A stretch of 64,000 nucleotides of DNA from Prosthecochloris ethylica (lineage in GTDB: Bacteria > Bacteroidota > Chlorobiia > Chlorobiales > Chlorobiaceae): the NCBI RefSeq assembly GCF_015234275.1, contig NZ_JADGII010000008.1, one strand, 5' to 3'. A program made the translations under genes and the position numbers. The notes beneath the pieces were generated by a model. It saw nothing but the letters and a program-made list of their open reading frames with translations. It did no database searches and had not been told where the DNA came from. Position 1 is the stretch's first letter. Every line of letters begins with the position of its first letter. This document shows, piece by piece, positions 8,961 through 17,877 of the stretch.

Positions 8961-10196
8961 ATGGATACGCTCGAGAAACTTGAAGTGCTTGCCGGTTCAG
9001 CCCGTTACGATGCTTCATGTGCGTCAGGCGGAAGTGCCGGCAACAGTGGCGTCTGCCACTCCTGGTCCGACGACGGCCGCTGTGTCTCCCTGCTCAAGGT
9101 ATTGCTTTCGAACGAGTGCAGCTATGATTGCGCCTACTGCCTCAATCGTTCATCAAACTCTGTCAGAAGAGCGACGTTTACGGTTGAAGAGCTGGTCGGG
9201 CTCGTGATGCGTTTCTACCGGAGAAATTATATCGAGGGGCTTTTTCTCAGTTCAGCGGTTCTGCGTTCGCCGGATGAAACCATGGCGAGAATGGTCTCGG
9301 TGGCAGAGCGGCTTCGCACGAGGGAGCGGTTCGGAGGATACATTCATATGAAAGTCATCCCCGGCAGCAGTCCTGCACTGGTCCAGCGTGCAGGGGAGGT
9401 GGCCGACAGGGTGAGTGTCAATATCGAGCTGCCTTCCAGTGGTTCACTCAGCCGCCTCGCTCCCCAGAAGGACCGGAATGCCATTCTCGGCCCCATGTCC
9501 CAGCTGGGCAGGACTATCGGTGAACGCGTCGCCGATCGCCGCCGAAGCCGCCGTGCCCCCCGCTTCGCGCCTGCCGGCCAGAGTACGCAGATGATCATCG
9601 GGGCAAGTCCCGAATCGGATCGCCAGATTCTTCTGCTTTCCGAGGCGCTCTACGGCAGGATGAACCTCCGGCGCGTCTACTACTCCGCCTATGTTCCCGT
9701 CGTATCTGACAACCGGCTTCCGGTGCCGGCTTCCGGCCCGCCGCTGCAGCGGGAGCATCGGCTGTACCAGGCAGACTGGCTGCTGCGCAACTACGGTTTC
9801 AGTGCCGCTGAACTGCTCGATGACACAGCGCCGTTTCTCGATGAAGAACTCGATCCGAAAGCTGCATGGGCATTGCGTCATCCGGAATATTTTCCGGTCG
9901 ATATCAATCGAGCGGACTATGGCGTGCTGCTCAGGGTTCCGGGGATCGGGGTGACATCTGCACGGAGAATACTTTCGGCACGCCGCTTTGCCATGCTCGA
10001 CGTCGACGGCCTGAAAAAGATCGGCGTGGTGCTGAAGCGTGCACGATACTTCATTGTGTGTGGAGGAGGTGTTGTGCAGCGAGACGTCATGGTGGACGAG
10101 CGTCCCTCTGTTGTACGCCGCAGACTGCTGGAAGCATGTAACGCTCTCCCGGCGCCGGCCGCTTCCCGTCAGCTCGTCCTTCCCGGTCTCCGGTAG
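8961..10196 (+). CDS. Radical SAM DNA modification/repair-type protein with C-terminal HhH domain
   Basis: A 411-residue radical SAM protein. The iron-sulfur motif CSYDCAYC (CxxxCxxC) is near residue 53, within LSNECSYDCAYCLNRSS. The C-terminus has a helix-hairpin-helix DNA-binding segment, LLRVPGIGVTSARRILSARRF. This matches the family known as putative DNA modification/repair protein, radical SAM, linked to uracil-DNA glycosylase. The next gene is the usual partner. The reaction is unknown; context suggests handling of a damaged or modified base. No Shine-Dalgarno is obvious; a palindrome lies upstream. Confidence 0.88.
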   Translation: MDTLEKLEVLAGSARYDASCASGGSAGNSGVCHSWSDDGRCVSLLKVLLSNECSYDCAYCLNRSSNSVRRATFTVEELVGLVMRFYRRNYIEGLFLSSAVLRSPDETMARMVSVAERLRTRERFGGYIHMKVIPGSSPALVQRAGEVADRVSVNIELPSSGSLSRLAPQKDRNAILGPMSQLGRTIGERVADRRRSRRAPRFAPAGQSTQMIIGASPESDRQILLLSEALYGRMNLRRVYYSAYVPVVSDNRLPVPASGPPLQREHRLYQADWLLRNYGFSAAELLDDTAPFLDEELDPKAAWALRHPEYFPVDINRADYGVLLRVPGIGVTSARRILSARRFAMLDVDGLKKIGVVLKRARYFIVCGGGVVQRDVMVDERPSVVRRRLLEACNALPAPAASRQLVLPGLR

Positions 10197-10252
10197 CTGT
10201 CCGGAATTCGCCATGAATGTTGGCACTGGTATTTTTTTTTTCAACGATTGAC

Positions 10253-10993
10253 GTGTTCCTTGTGCTGTATTCCTACGACGGTTCCATCGAAGGATTGTTT
10301 TCCGCTGTTTCCTTCATTCTGCGCAATGAATGCGATCCGTCGTCCGTCGTTCTGCAAAAGCACGGAGGACTGCTGTTTGAAGACGAGCGGTTCATTGCGA
10401 CTGATCAGGCCAGGGCTGATGAACTGGTCAGGAGGTTTTCACGTGCGTTTCCTGAAAACGCCCGGGATGTCGTTGCCTGCATTCATGCCGAAGAGGAGGG
10501 GCTGGAAACCTCTCTTCTGCACTATATTCACCTGGTGGCTATCCACGGAGGGGCGGTGAGTGCTCATCTTGCGCACCCGGCTGTACACGAGATCAGGAGG
10601 CATGCCCGCAGAGTCCGTCGTGAACTGCATCGTTTCAAGGGCCTGCTGCGTTTTCAGGAGCTGGAGGACGGGACATTTCTTGCCCGCATGGAGCCTGATG
10701 TCAATATTATCCAGCCGCTGTCACGCTACTTTATCCGGCGATTGCGGACGCAGCAGTGGTTTATCTATGACGTTCGCCGCTCTCTTGTCAGCCGATGGGA
10801 TCAGGAGCGTCTCGAATTCGGTACCCTTCAATCGTTCCGTCACCCCGATGTTTCCGTTGAAGAAGAAGAGGTGCAGGCGCTGTGGAAAACGTTTTTCGAT
10901 CATGTCACAATACCAGAACGCCACAACGAACGGTGCCAGAAATCCTTCATGCCGATGAAATACTGGAAGTATCTGGTCGAAAAGGGTGGGTGA
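10253..10993 (+). CDS. DUF4130 DNA-metabolism protein, partner of the radical SAM enzyme
   Basis: About 246 residues with the family hallmarks: YSYDGSIEGLFSAV at the N-terminus, LAHPAVHEIRRHARRVRRELHRFKGLLRF in the middle and FMPMKYWKYLVEKGG at the end. This family is always found beside or fused to radical SAM/uracil-glycosylase proteins. Here it lacks a fused glycosylase domain. I prefer GTG 10253 (MFLVLYSYDGS) because conserved sequence starts there. An in-frame ATG at 10217 would add 12 residues encoded across a run of ten T residues, which looks more like leader than protein. Confidence 0.82.
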   Translation: MFLVLYSYDGSIEGLFSAVSFILRNECDPSSVVLQKHGGLLFEDERFIATDQARADELVRRFSRAFPENARDVVACIHAEEEGLETSLLHYIHLVAIHGGAVSAHLAHPAVHEIRRHARRVRRELHRFKGLLRFQELEDGTFLARMEPDVNIIQPLSRYFIRRLRTQQWFIYDVRRSLVSRWDQERLEFGTLQSFRHPDVSVEEEEVQALWKTFFDHVTIPERHNERCQKSFMPMKYWKYLVEKGG

Positions 10994-11107
10994 ACTGTTG
11001 ATCGACAGCGTCTGAAGATTGTAAGTTACAGGTGTACAGGTTTGGCTCATATGTTTGGGCATGCCTGTGACGAAATGTTATGGTGAATATCATGAGAGGA
11101 GGTGCAT

Positions 11108-11443
11108 ATGAACAGCAATACGATTCTCTCTACGTTTGTCTTGTGCGGTGTTTTCGGACTTTCAGCCTGTTCGGGTTCCGCTGAGAAAGCATCGGCGGAG
11201 CGGGGAGAGGCGCTTTTCAACGATCCCGGGCTTGGCGGATCGGTCAACGCTTTCAGCTGTGCGAACTGTCATCCCGGAGGTGAAGGGCTTGCAGGGGTGG
11301 CAGAGACCATCGATCCGGCACTGACGATCAATCGCTGTATCACCGGCCCGCTTGAAGGAACGGCGATAGATACCGGGTCGGCAGACATGAAATCACTGGT
11401 GCTGTACCTCGAGTCGCTTGAAGCGGTACCAGTCACGGATTAA
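11108..11443 (+). CDS. Small c-type cytochrome lipoprotein
   Basis: A 111-residue exported haem protein. The start ATG 11108 has an ideal AGGAGG Shine-Dalgarno at 11097-11102. The signal peptide ends in the lipobox LSAC (lipidated Cys21). The single haem-binding motif CANCH is at residues 51-55, and a candidate axial methionine is in GSADMKSLVLYLESL. The fold fits a class I cytochrome c, probably a periplasmic membrane-tethered electron carrier. Its redox partner is not indicated. A methyltransferase follows 39 bp downstream. Confidence 0.88.
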   Translation: MNSNTILSTFVLCGVFGLSACSGSAEKASAERGEALFNDPGLGGSVNAFSCANCHPGGEGLAGVAETIDPALTINRCITGPLEGTAIDTGSADMKSLVLYLESLEAVPVTD

Positions 11444-11482
11444 GGCGGCCGGAACAGCGGCCGCAGGAAAGGAGGTGGCGGT

Positions 11483-12388
11483 ATGGGTGAGCTTTCACGC
11501 AGCGGGATGATCCGCGCCGGGGTCAGCACGGCAGGGTCCATGATGGTCGATCAGGACCGGATATGGTCGCGCTACAGTAACGACAAGGTCGATATCGGCG
11601 AGAAACTTGCCGCCGTGATCAGAACGCTTTCGCGAGCGGCCCCGTTGAACCGCAAGCTTCGGGCGCTGTCGATCGGGTCGAGCAACGAGCCTCAGTTCCG
11701 TATTCTCGAGACCGCTTTTCAGGGCGGCCTGTACCTGTTCGATATCGATCGGGCAGCTCTCGAAAGTGTGAAAGAGCGTATCAGCCGCCAGCATACCGCT
11801 CATGTCTGGACCGTCGAAGGGGATTACAAGAAGACTTTTCTGGATGCCGGTCATACCCGCTCCTTTTTTTCCGGGCCGTTACGTCGCAGGAAAGTCGACC
11901 TGGTTACGCTTCATCATTCATTGTATTACTGTCGTGAAGAGCAGTGGAGCGTTTTTTTTGAAAACATCTATCGTCAGATTCTTGCCCGGAGAGGGGCCAT
12001 TCATGCCGTCATGATGGCAGCTGAAAGCCGAAACCGGTCAACGACGACCTGGCTGTACAACCATTTTGCCGGAAAGTTTTTCGGGCATCGCAATAACCAG
12101 AGCCTTCCCATGCTCAAAAAAGAGCTGGATGATGATCCTCTGTTCCGGGATGCACAGATCCTGCTTTCTGCGTCCCGGGTGGAATTTTTTGTCGATGACT
12201 TTCTGAAGTTCATGGAAGTTGTCTGGATGATTCTGCTGTATCCGGATGTGCATCGCTACAGCGAAGAACAGAGAGAAGAGATTGTCGCGTGGGTGTACGA
12301 TCATTTCTGGAGTCCCCGTCAGCCGCTGTGCCAGGTCCAGCACCATCTTGTGGTGTACCGCGGTATGGAGTTCAAGGGGCTGATCTGA
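11483..12388 (+). CDS. Putative class I SAM-dependent methyltransferase
   Basis: A 301-residue protein with a methyltransferase-like core. The glycine-rich loop is LRALSIGSSNEPQFRILE, the acidic loop is YLFDIDRAALE, and KVDLVTLHHSLYYC supplies the later strand with a His-rich motif. The start has a strong AAAGGAGGTGG ribosome-binding site at 11469. The C-terminal half (FVDDFLKFMEVVWMILLYPD) is not diagnostic. The substrate is unknown. A cytochrome and a YeeZ-like epimerase flank it; no functional link is evident. Confidence 0.7.
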   Translation: MGELSRSGMIRAGVSTAGSMMVDQDRIWSRYSNDKVDIGEKLAAVIRTLSRAAPLNRKLRALSIGSSNEPQFRILETAFQGGLYLFDIDRAALESVKERISRQHTAHVWTVEGDYKKTFLDAGHTRSFFSGPLRRRKVDLVTLHHSLYYCREEQWSVFFENIYRQILARRGAIHAVMMAAESRNRSTTTWLYNHFAGKFFGHRNNQSLPMLKKELDDDPLFRDAQILLSASRVEFFVDDFLKFMEVVWMILLYPDVHRYSEEQREEIVAWVYDHFWSPRQPLCQVQHHLVVYRGMEFKGLI

Positions 12389-12460
12389 ATCTTCAGATGC
12401 TTTTTCCTATATTCCGCAGAGATTTTTTCATGGAACACAACGTATGACCGCTTATCAGTG

Positions 12461-13279
12461 ATGCAGAATACACGTATTTCGATACTCGGGTGCGGCTGGC
12501 TCGGGCTCCCTCTCGGGAGCTTTCTCGCCTCTCAGGGATATCCGGTGAAGGGGTCGACCATGTCCGCTGACAGGTTCAGTGAACTGCGTGATGCAGGTAT
12601 CGAGCCATTCATGATCTCGCTTTCCCCGAGCCTGGAAGGCGATGATGTCGACGGATTTCTCCAGAGTGACATTCTTGTCATCAACATTCCCCCGGAACGA
12701 CGACCGGATATCGAGGAGTATCATCAGAAGCAGTTTGCCTCCCTGATGCCGGCCCTGGTGTCATCTCCGGTCAGCAGGGTGGTCTTCGTCAGTTCGACAT
12801 CGGTCTATCCCGCCCTGGAGCGCAGTGTGACCGAGCAGGATGCGATCGATCCTGAAGCTTCATCAGGAAAAGCCCTCCTTGCCGTCGAGCGGATGCTCAT
12901 GGGCCAGTCATCGTTCAAAACCACCGTGTTGAGGTTCTGCGGTCTCATCGGTTACGATCGGGATCCTTCGGTGATGCTCAGGCGGCTCGATTCGCTCGCC
13001 AATGCCGATCAGCCGGTGAACCTGGTCCATCGTGATGACTGCATCGGGATCATTCACGAGGTGATCGTGCAGGAGGCATGGGGAGAGGTGTTCAATGCGT
13101 GTTCGCCCGGCCACCCCCTGCGTCGTGACTATTATCGCAGGGCCGCAGAGCGGGCAGGCTTGCCGCTGCCTCCCGATGCCGGCGATTCGCCTCGTTCATG
13201 GAAGATTATTGACAGCTCGAAACTCGAACGGCAGCTCGGTTACCGTTTCCGTGTTCCGGATCCGCTCCGGCTGCCCTGA
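12461..13279 (+). CDS. YeeZ-like NAD(P)-dependent epimerase/dehydratase family protein
   Basis: About 272 residues of the extended short-chain dehydrogenase family. The dinucleotide-binding loop is ISILGCGWLGLPLGSFL, with the GCGWLG variant typical of YeeZ-like proteins. VVFVSSTSVYP carries the active-site serine/threonine region, and LRFCGLIGYDRDP follows. The canonical YxxxK is not obvious, as in the YeeZ group. The product probably binds NAD(P), but the reaction is unknown. ATG 12461 is preferred over the GTG one codon upstream. Confidence 0.8.
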   Translation: MQNTRISILGCGWLGLPLGSFLASQGYPVKGSTMSADRFSELRDAGIEPFMISLSPSLEGDDVDGFLQSDILVINIPPERRPDIEEYHQKQFASLMPALVSSPVSRVVFVSSTSVYPALERSVTEQDAIDPEASSGKALLAVERMLMGQSSFKTTVLRFCGLIGYDRDPSVMLRRLDSLANADQPVNLVHRDDCIGIIHEVIVQEAWGEVFNACSPGHPLRRDYYRRAAERAGLPLPPDAGDSPRSWKIIDSSKLERQLGYRFRVPDPLRLP

Positions 13280-13298
13280 ACCTCAACTGCCTCGACAT

Positions 13299-14096
13299 AT
13301 GCTGAACATGACCCGTACGCTTGTTCGTGCCTCGTTGTGCACGCTCTTTTTCGCCGCTCTTCCCCTGACACTTCACGCGGCCCATCCTCTGGTAAGCGAC
13401 GATACCGGGACCCAGGGGCGGGGAAACCTGCAGCTCGAGCTGACGACAGAGATCAGCCACGACGAAGGGCCCGAGGCAGAGGAGACCGCTGGTGAAGCTG
13501 CTGCCGTGCTGTCGTGGGGAGCGTCAGACAACATTGACGTTGTCGTCGGTATGCCGTTTGGCTGGTATGACTGCTCGCAGGAGGGCATCAGTCGTGAAGA
13601 GAGCGGGGCCGGTGATCTTTCCCTGGAACTCAAGTGGCGTGTTCTCGATGTCGAAGGGCGCGGTTTGAGTGTCGCCCTCAAGCCACACCTTACCGTGCCG
13701 ACCGGCGATCATGATCGTGGTTTCGGCAACGGCCGGGTCGGGGGCGGGACGACGCTCATCATTTCCAAAGAGGGGGTACTGGGTCAGCTCCATGCAAATG
13801 TTGGCTACAGCCGCAACGGTTACGGTTCATCAGAAGCTCGTGATGCCCTTCGCCGTGATATCTGGCATGCGTCGTTTGCTGCAGGTATCAACGTGACCCC
13901 GCAGCTGGTCGCTGTCGGCGATATCGGTGTCGAAACAGCCGAAGAGCAGGGAGATCATGAACATCCGGCATTTCTCATTGGCGGTCTGATCTGGTCGGTA
14001 AGCCCCGATCTCGACCTCGATGCCGGCATACGTACCGGGCTCAATGACGCCGAGTCCGCAACAACCTGGCTGGCCGGCCTGGCAATGCGGTTCTGA
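13299..14096 (+). CDS. Outer-membrane beta-barrel protein (phenol-degradation MetA-like)
   Basis: A 265-residue secreted protein. A signal peptide (LFFAALPLTLHA|AHP, cleavage near residue 23) precedes alternating amphipathic strands, and the protein ends in aromatic GLAMRF, the usual C-terminal barrel signature. The opening AHPLVSDDTGTQGRGNLQLE and later LTVPTGDHDRGFGNGRVGGG match the transporter/MetA-pathway barrel family of putative small-molecule channels. The start was moved to ATG 13299, where the signal peptide begins; the longer frame overlaps the preceding gene. Its stop overlaps the next start as TGATG, implying translational coupling. Confidence 0.82.
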   Translation: MLNMTRTLVRASLCTLFFAALPLTLHAAHPLVSDDTGTQGRGNLQLELTTEISHDEGPEAEETAGEAAAVLSWGASDNIDVVVGMPFGWYDCSQEGISREESGAGDLSLELKWRVLDVEGRGLSVALKPHLTVPTGDHDRGFGNGRVGGGTTLIISKEGVLGQLHANVGYSRNGYGSSEARDALRRDIWHASFAAGINVTPQLVAVGDIGVETAEEQGDHEHPAFLIGGLIWSVSPDLDLDAGIRTGLNDAESATTWLAGLAMRF

Positions 14097-14650
14097 TGCC
14101 TGCCGCTGCGACCAGATCCCTGAGGCGCTACGTGATTACCGGGGGCCCTGGAGCCGGCAAATCCACTCTTCTCCAGGCCCTGGCGGCCGCAGGGTACCAT
14201 TGTTATGAAGAGGCTTCCCGGAGGTTGATCAGGGAGCAGATGGCTGCCAGGAGCGGCGTTCTTCCATGGCTGGATATGGGCGCGTTTGCCGCCCTGGCGC
14301 TCGATGCCATGAAAGAGCAGCATGACGATGCCGCAGAGGTGGGCGGTACCTGTTTTTTTGACCGTGCCATTCCCGATGTGTTCGGCTATCTGATGCATGC
14401 AGGCCTTGAGGTTCCCCAGGATTACCTGTCACTGTTCGCTTCCTGCCGGTACGAGCCTGTAGCATTTCTTCTTCCCCCGTGGCGTGAGATTTTCGTGCAG
14501 GATCGGGAGCGTCCGCAAACCTACAGCGAGTCGGAAGAACTGTACGAAGCTCTCCGGGAGGTCTACGGCTCGCTGGGGTTCAGGCTTGTCGAACTTCCCC
14601 GTGCCAGTGTGGCGGAACGCGCAGGCTTCGTGTTTTCGCTTACAGGATGA
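14096..14650 (+). CDS. AAA-type P-loop ATPase/kinase-like protein
   Basis: A 184-residue cytosolic protein with a Walker A motif GGPGAGKST near residue 16 and the following YEEASRRLIREQ. CFFDRAIPDVFGYL matches the AAA_28/NadR-kinase-like group of predicted ATPases. The first base of its ATG is the last base of the preceding stop codon, so it is translationally coupled to the barrel protein. The substrate is unknown. Its 3' end overlaps the convergent 14640-15110 gene by 11 bp. Confidence 0.78.
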   Translation: MPAAATRSLRRYVITGGPGAGKSTLLQALAAAGYHCYEEASRRLIREQMAARSGVLPWLDMGAFAALALDAMKEQHDDAAEVGGTCFFDRAIPDVFGYLMHAGLEVPQDYLSLFASCRYEPVAFLLPPWREIFVQDRERPQTYSESEELYEALREVYGSLGFRLVELPRASVAERAGFVFSLTG

Positions 14651-15110
14651 ATTCCAGGTCATATCCGCCCTGCCGGGCTTCTTCTGCAAATGCGTGCAAC
14701 CTGTCGAGAAACGAGAGGAATCGAGACGATTCTATCTTTCTCCAGTATGCCACGGCAACAGGTTCCCTGTGCCATCCCAGGAGCACGTTTTCCGCCCTGT
14801 CCGGTTCGATCTGTTTTCGCTGTTCATCCAGGATCGAGAGCATGCTGTCGATGCGGCTGTGGTGAAGAAACGCCTCGTCCCAGCTGTCCAGGCCGTGACC
14901 GCTTTCAGAGATGAACGGCAGCGTGTTGAGCGCCTCGACGATTCCGTAATGGAACAGTGCCGTGTGATCGGTCGCGGAAATGCAGAGCGTTCCATAGGTC
15001 GTGTACGCTGTGTCTGTCAGCCGCACCAGGTGCACCTCGCCCTCCCGGTGAATAGCCAGCTCCCTGTGCTCCGCATTGCTGTCATCAAGAAAAATATGCT
15101 GAATGTCCAT
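14640..15110 (-). CDS. Conserved hypothetical protein
   Basis: About 156 residues starting at MDIQHIFLDDSNAEHRELAIHREGEVHLVRL. A longer frame adds a hydrophobic leader encoded by repeat-adjacent DNA and is less credible. No catalytic motif or membrane segment is recognisable. The sequence is rich in His, Glu and Arg, and codon structure is good throughout. It converges on the small ATPase gene and overlaps it by 11 bp. It is probably soluble. Function unknown; I do not recognise the family. Confidence 0.6.
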   Translation of the reverse strand: MDIQHIFLDDSNAEHRELAIHREGEVHLVRLTDTAYTTYGTLCISATDHTALFHYGIVEALNTLPFISESGHGLDSWDEAFLHHSRIDSMLSILDEQRKQIEPDRAENVLLGWHREPVAVAYWRKIESSRFLSFLDRLHAFAEEARQGGYDLEFIL

Positions 15111-15147
15111 GGAGGAAAGTAAAAAGGCTGACGAAAAAAGTAAACAA

Positions 15148-15210
15148 GCCGCCACAAAACAACAGGCCGTCAAACAAATCAGCGAATCAACAACCTTCCC
15201 CCTTCCTCCC
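15148..15210. repeat. Partial copy of the dispersed intergenic repeat
   Basis: GCCGCCA..ACAGGCCGTCAAACAAATCAGCGAATCAAC followed by a pyrimidine-rich tail matches the distal part of the repeats at 120-200 and 18135-18200. It lies between the divergent hypothetical gene and clpC. The GC-rich inverted left end is missing. The rest of 15211-15332 is ordinary leader sequence of clpC. Confidence 0.7.
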
Positions 15211-15332
15211 CGGGGAACCTTTGTCAGGCGGGGGCTGTTCTGCTTACAGGCGAAATTTGATTAGGCTGGCTTTCTTTATCATATTGTGATGAACGTGCCG
15301 GGGTTATATAACATTTTTTCTACATCATCAGA

Positions 15333-17861
15333 ATGGAAGGAAATTTTTCAAATAGAGTACAGGACGTGATCCGTCACAGCAGAGATGAGGCTCTCAGGCT
15401 GGGTCACGACTATATAGGAACAGAACACTTTCTGCTTGGTCTCATCAAGGAGGGGGAGGGAATTGCTGCGAGGATCCTCAAGAACCTGGAGATAGACCTT
15501 GTGCAGCTGAAAGAGAAAATAGAGGAAAGCACCCAGCAGAAAGTGGCATCGGCCCAGATGGGAAACGTTCCGCTGACCAAGCAGGCTGAAAAGGTGCTGA
15601 AAATCACGTATCTCGAAGCCAAGATCTGCAAGTCCAACATTATCGGCACAGAGCATCTTCTGTTATCGATTCTCAAGGGTGACGACAATGTCGCTGCACA
15701 GATCCTCGAGCAGTTCGGGGTGACCTACGATACGGTCAAGGAAGAGCTTCTCGGCATTACAGGCGGAAAAAGTGAACCGGGAGACCCCTCGATGGAAGGT
15801 GCGTTTTCCGGTGGGCAGGAGCGTCCTCAGAAGAAAACCGATCCGAAAAAAGGCGAACGCACGAAAACGCCGGTGCTCGATAACTTCGGGCGTGATATCA
15901 CGCGCCTGGCGCTCGAAGACAAGCTTGACCCCATTATCGGCAGGGAAAAGGAGATCGAGCGTGTCGCCCAGGTGCTCAGCCGCCGCAAGAAGAACAACCC
16001 TGTGCTTATCGGTGAGCCGGGGGTCGGAAAGACAGCGATTGCCGAGGGCCTGGCGCTGAAGATCGTACAACGTAAGGTTTCGAGGATCCTCTACGATAAA
16101 CGGGTCGTGGCACTCGATCTCGCGGCGCTGGTTGCCGGAACCAAATACCGGGGCCAGTTCGAGGAGCGCATGAAAGCGCTGATGAACGAGCTGGAGCGTT
16201 CACGCGACGTGATTCTCTTTATCGACGAGCTGCATACCATTATCGGTGCCGGCGGAGCGTCGGGATCACTCGATGCCAGCAATATTTTCAAGCCGGCTCT
16301 TGCCCGGGGCGAACTGCAGTGTATCGGTGCGACTACGCTTGACGAGTACAGGCAGTACATCGAAAAAGACGGTGCGCTCGACCGGAGGTTCCAGAAAATC
16401 ATGGTCGAGCCGACATCTGCCGATGAAACCGTTCAGATCCTGCATAACATCAAAAGCAAGTACGAATCGCACCATCACGTGCGCTATGATGACGAGGCCA
16501 TCAAGAAAGCGGTCAAGTTGTCGGAACGTTACATTACCGACCGGTACCTGCCTGACAAGGCGATCGACGTGATGGATGAGGCCGGTGCACGTGTTCACCT
16601 GTCAAACATTCATGTGCCGCAGAATATTCTCGATCTCGAGAAATCGATCGAGGAGATCAAGTCGGAGAAGAACAAGGTGGTTCGCATGCAGAACTTCGAG
16701 GAAGCCGCAAAGCTGCGTGACACCGAGAAAAATCTGCTCGAGTCGCTGGAGCAGGCCAAGCAGGAGTGGGAAGAGCAGGCAGCCGAAACCGTGTATGACG
16801 TGACGGAAACCGATATTTCATCGGTTATCGCCATGATGACCGGCATTCCGGTGGTCAAGGTTGCCCAGTCGGAATCCGAGAAACTGCTGCACATGGAAGA
16901 TGCTCTCAGGAAAGAGGTGATCGGCCAGGATGAAGCGATCAGAAAGATCACACGGGCCATCCAGAGGACACGCGCAGGGCTCAAGGACCCGATGCGGCCG
17001 ATCGGTTCGTTTATCTTTCTCGGTCCGACCGGTGTCGGTAAAACCGAGCTCGCCAAGGCGCTGACCCGCTACCTGTTCGACAGTGAAGATGCCCTTATCC
17101 GTACCGATATGAGCGAATACATGGAAAAATTCTCTGTCAGCAGGCTTGTCGGTGCGCCTCCGGGCTATGTCGGGTACGAGGAAGGCGGGCAGCTGACGGA
17201 AAAAGTCCGTCGCAAACCGTATTCTGTCGTGCTGATCGACGAGATCGAAAAAGCTCATCCGGATGTGTTCAACATTCTGCTGCAGGTACTCGACGAGGGT
17301 GTACTGACTGACGGGCTCGGCCGCAAGGTCGATTTCCGGAACACGATCATCATCATGACCTCCAATATCGGGGCCAAAGAGATCAAGAGCATCGGGGCAG
17401 GCATGGGTTTTGCAACCGGTGATGCGGCCGATAGCAGTTACAAGGCCATGAAGTCGACGGTGGAGGATGCCCTGAAGCGTGTGTTCAATCCAGAGTTCCT
17501 CAACAGGATCGACGATACGATCGTCTTCCATCAGCTCGAGAAGAAGGATATCTTCAACATTATCGATATTACCGCCGGCAAGCTCTTCAAGAGACTGCAT
17601 GAAATGGGTATAGAGGTCAGTATCGAGGAGAAGGCCAAGGAGTTCCTGGTCGAAAAAGGTTACGACCAGAAGTTCGGAGCCCGGCCGCTCAAACGGGCGC
17701 TTCAGAGATACGTCGAGGATCCGCTGGCCGAAGAGATGCTCAAGGGCAGGTTCCCTGAAGGCAGCACCATACGGATCACGTTCGACGAAAAGAACGGTGA
17801 ACTCCGCTTCCGCAACAGCCGTCGGAAGAAAAAGGAAGAACCGCTCGACGAAAGCAAGTGA
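15333..17861 (+). CDS. clpC: ATP-dependent Clp protease ATP-binding subunit ClpC
   Basis: Hexameric AAA+ unfoldase that feeds substrates to ClpP. The 842 residues are ordered as the ClpC type. The double Clp N-domain repeat spans 1-145 (GTEHFLLGLIKEGEG, then GTEHLLLSILKGDDN). AAA module 1 has Walker A GEPGVGKT. A UVR motif lies in the middle domain (NKVVRMQNFEEAAKLRDTE), distinguishing ClpC from ClpB. AAA module 2 has GPTGVGKTELAKAL, and a D2-small domain completes it. Length and motifs are complete. The gene stands alone; repeats flank it on both sides. Confidence 0.96.
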   Translation: MEGNFSNRVQDVIRHSRDEALRLGHDYIGTEHFLLGLIKEGEGIAARILKNLEIDLVQLKEKIEESTQQKVASAQMGNVPLTKQAEKVLKITYLEAKICKSNIIGTEHLLLSILKGDDNVAAQILEQFGVTYDTVKEELLGITGGKSEPGDPSMEGAFSGGQERPQKKTDPKKGERTKTPVLDNFGRDITRLALEDKLDPIIGREKEIERVAQVLSRRKKNNPVLIGEPGVGKTAIAEGLALKIVQRKVSRILYDKRVVALDLAALVAGTKYRGQFEERMKALMNELERSRDVILFIDELHTIIGAGGASGSLDASNIFKPALARGELQCIGATTLDEYRQYIEKDGALDRRFQKIMVEPTSADETVQILHNIKSKYESHHHVRYDDEAIKKAVKLSERYITDRYLPDKAIDVMDEAGARVHLSNIHVPQNILDLEKSIEEIKSEKNKVVRMQNFEEAAKLRDTEKNLLESLEQAKQEWEEQAAETVYDVTETDISSVIAMMTGIPVVKVAQSESEKLLHMEDALRKEVIGQDEAIRKITRAIQRTRAGLKDPMRPIGSFIFLGPTGVGKTELAKALTRYLFDSEDALIRTDMSEYMEKFSVSRLVGAPPGYVGYEEGGQLTEKVRRKPYSVVLIDEIEKAHPDVFNILLQVLDEGVLTDGLGRKVDFRNTIIIMTSNIGAKEIKSIGAGMGFATGDAADSSYKAMKSTVEDALKRVFNPEFLNRIDDTIVFHQLEKKDIFNIIDITAGKLFKRLHEMGIEVSIEEKAKEFLVEKGYDQKFGARPLKRALQRYVEDPLAEEMLKGRFPEGSTIRITFDEKNGELRFRNSRRKKKEEPLDESK

Positions 17862-17877
17862 GCCCTGGAGGAACAGT

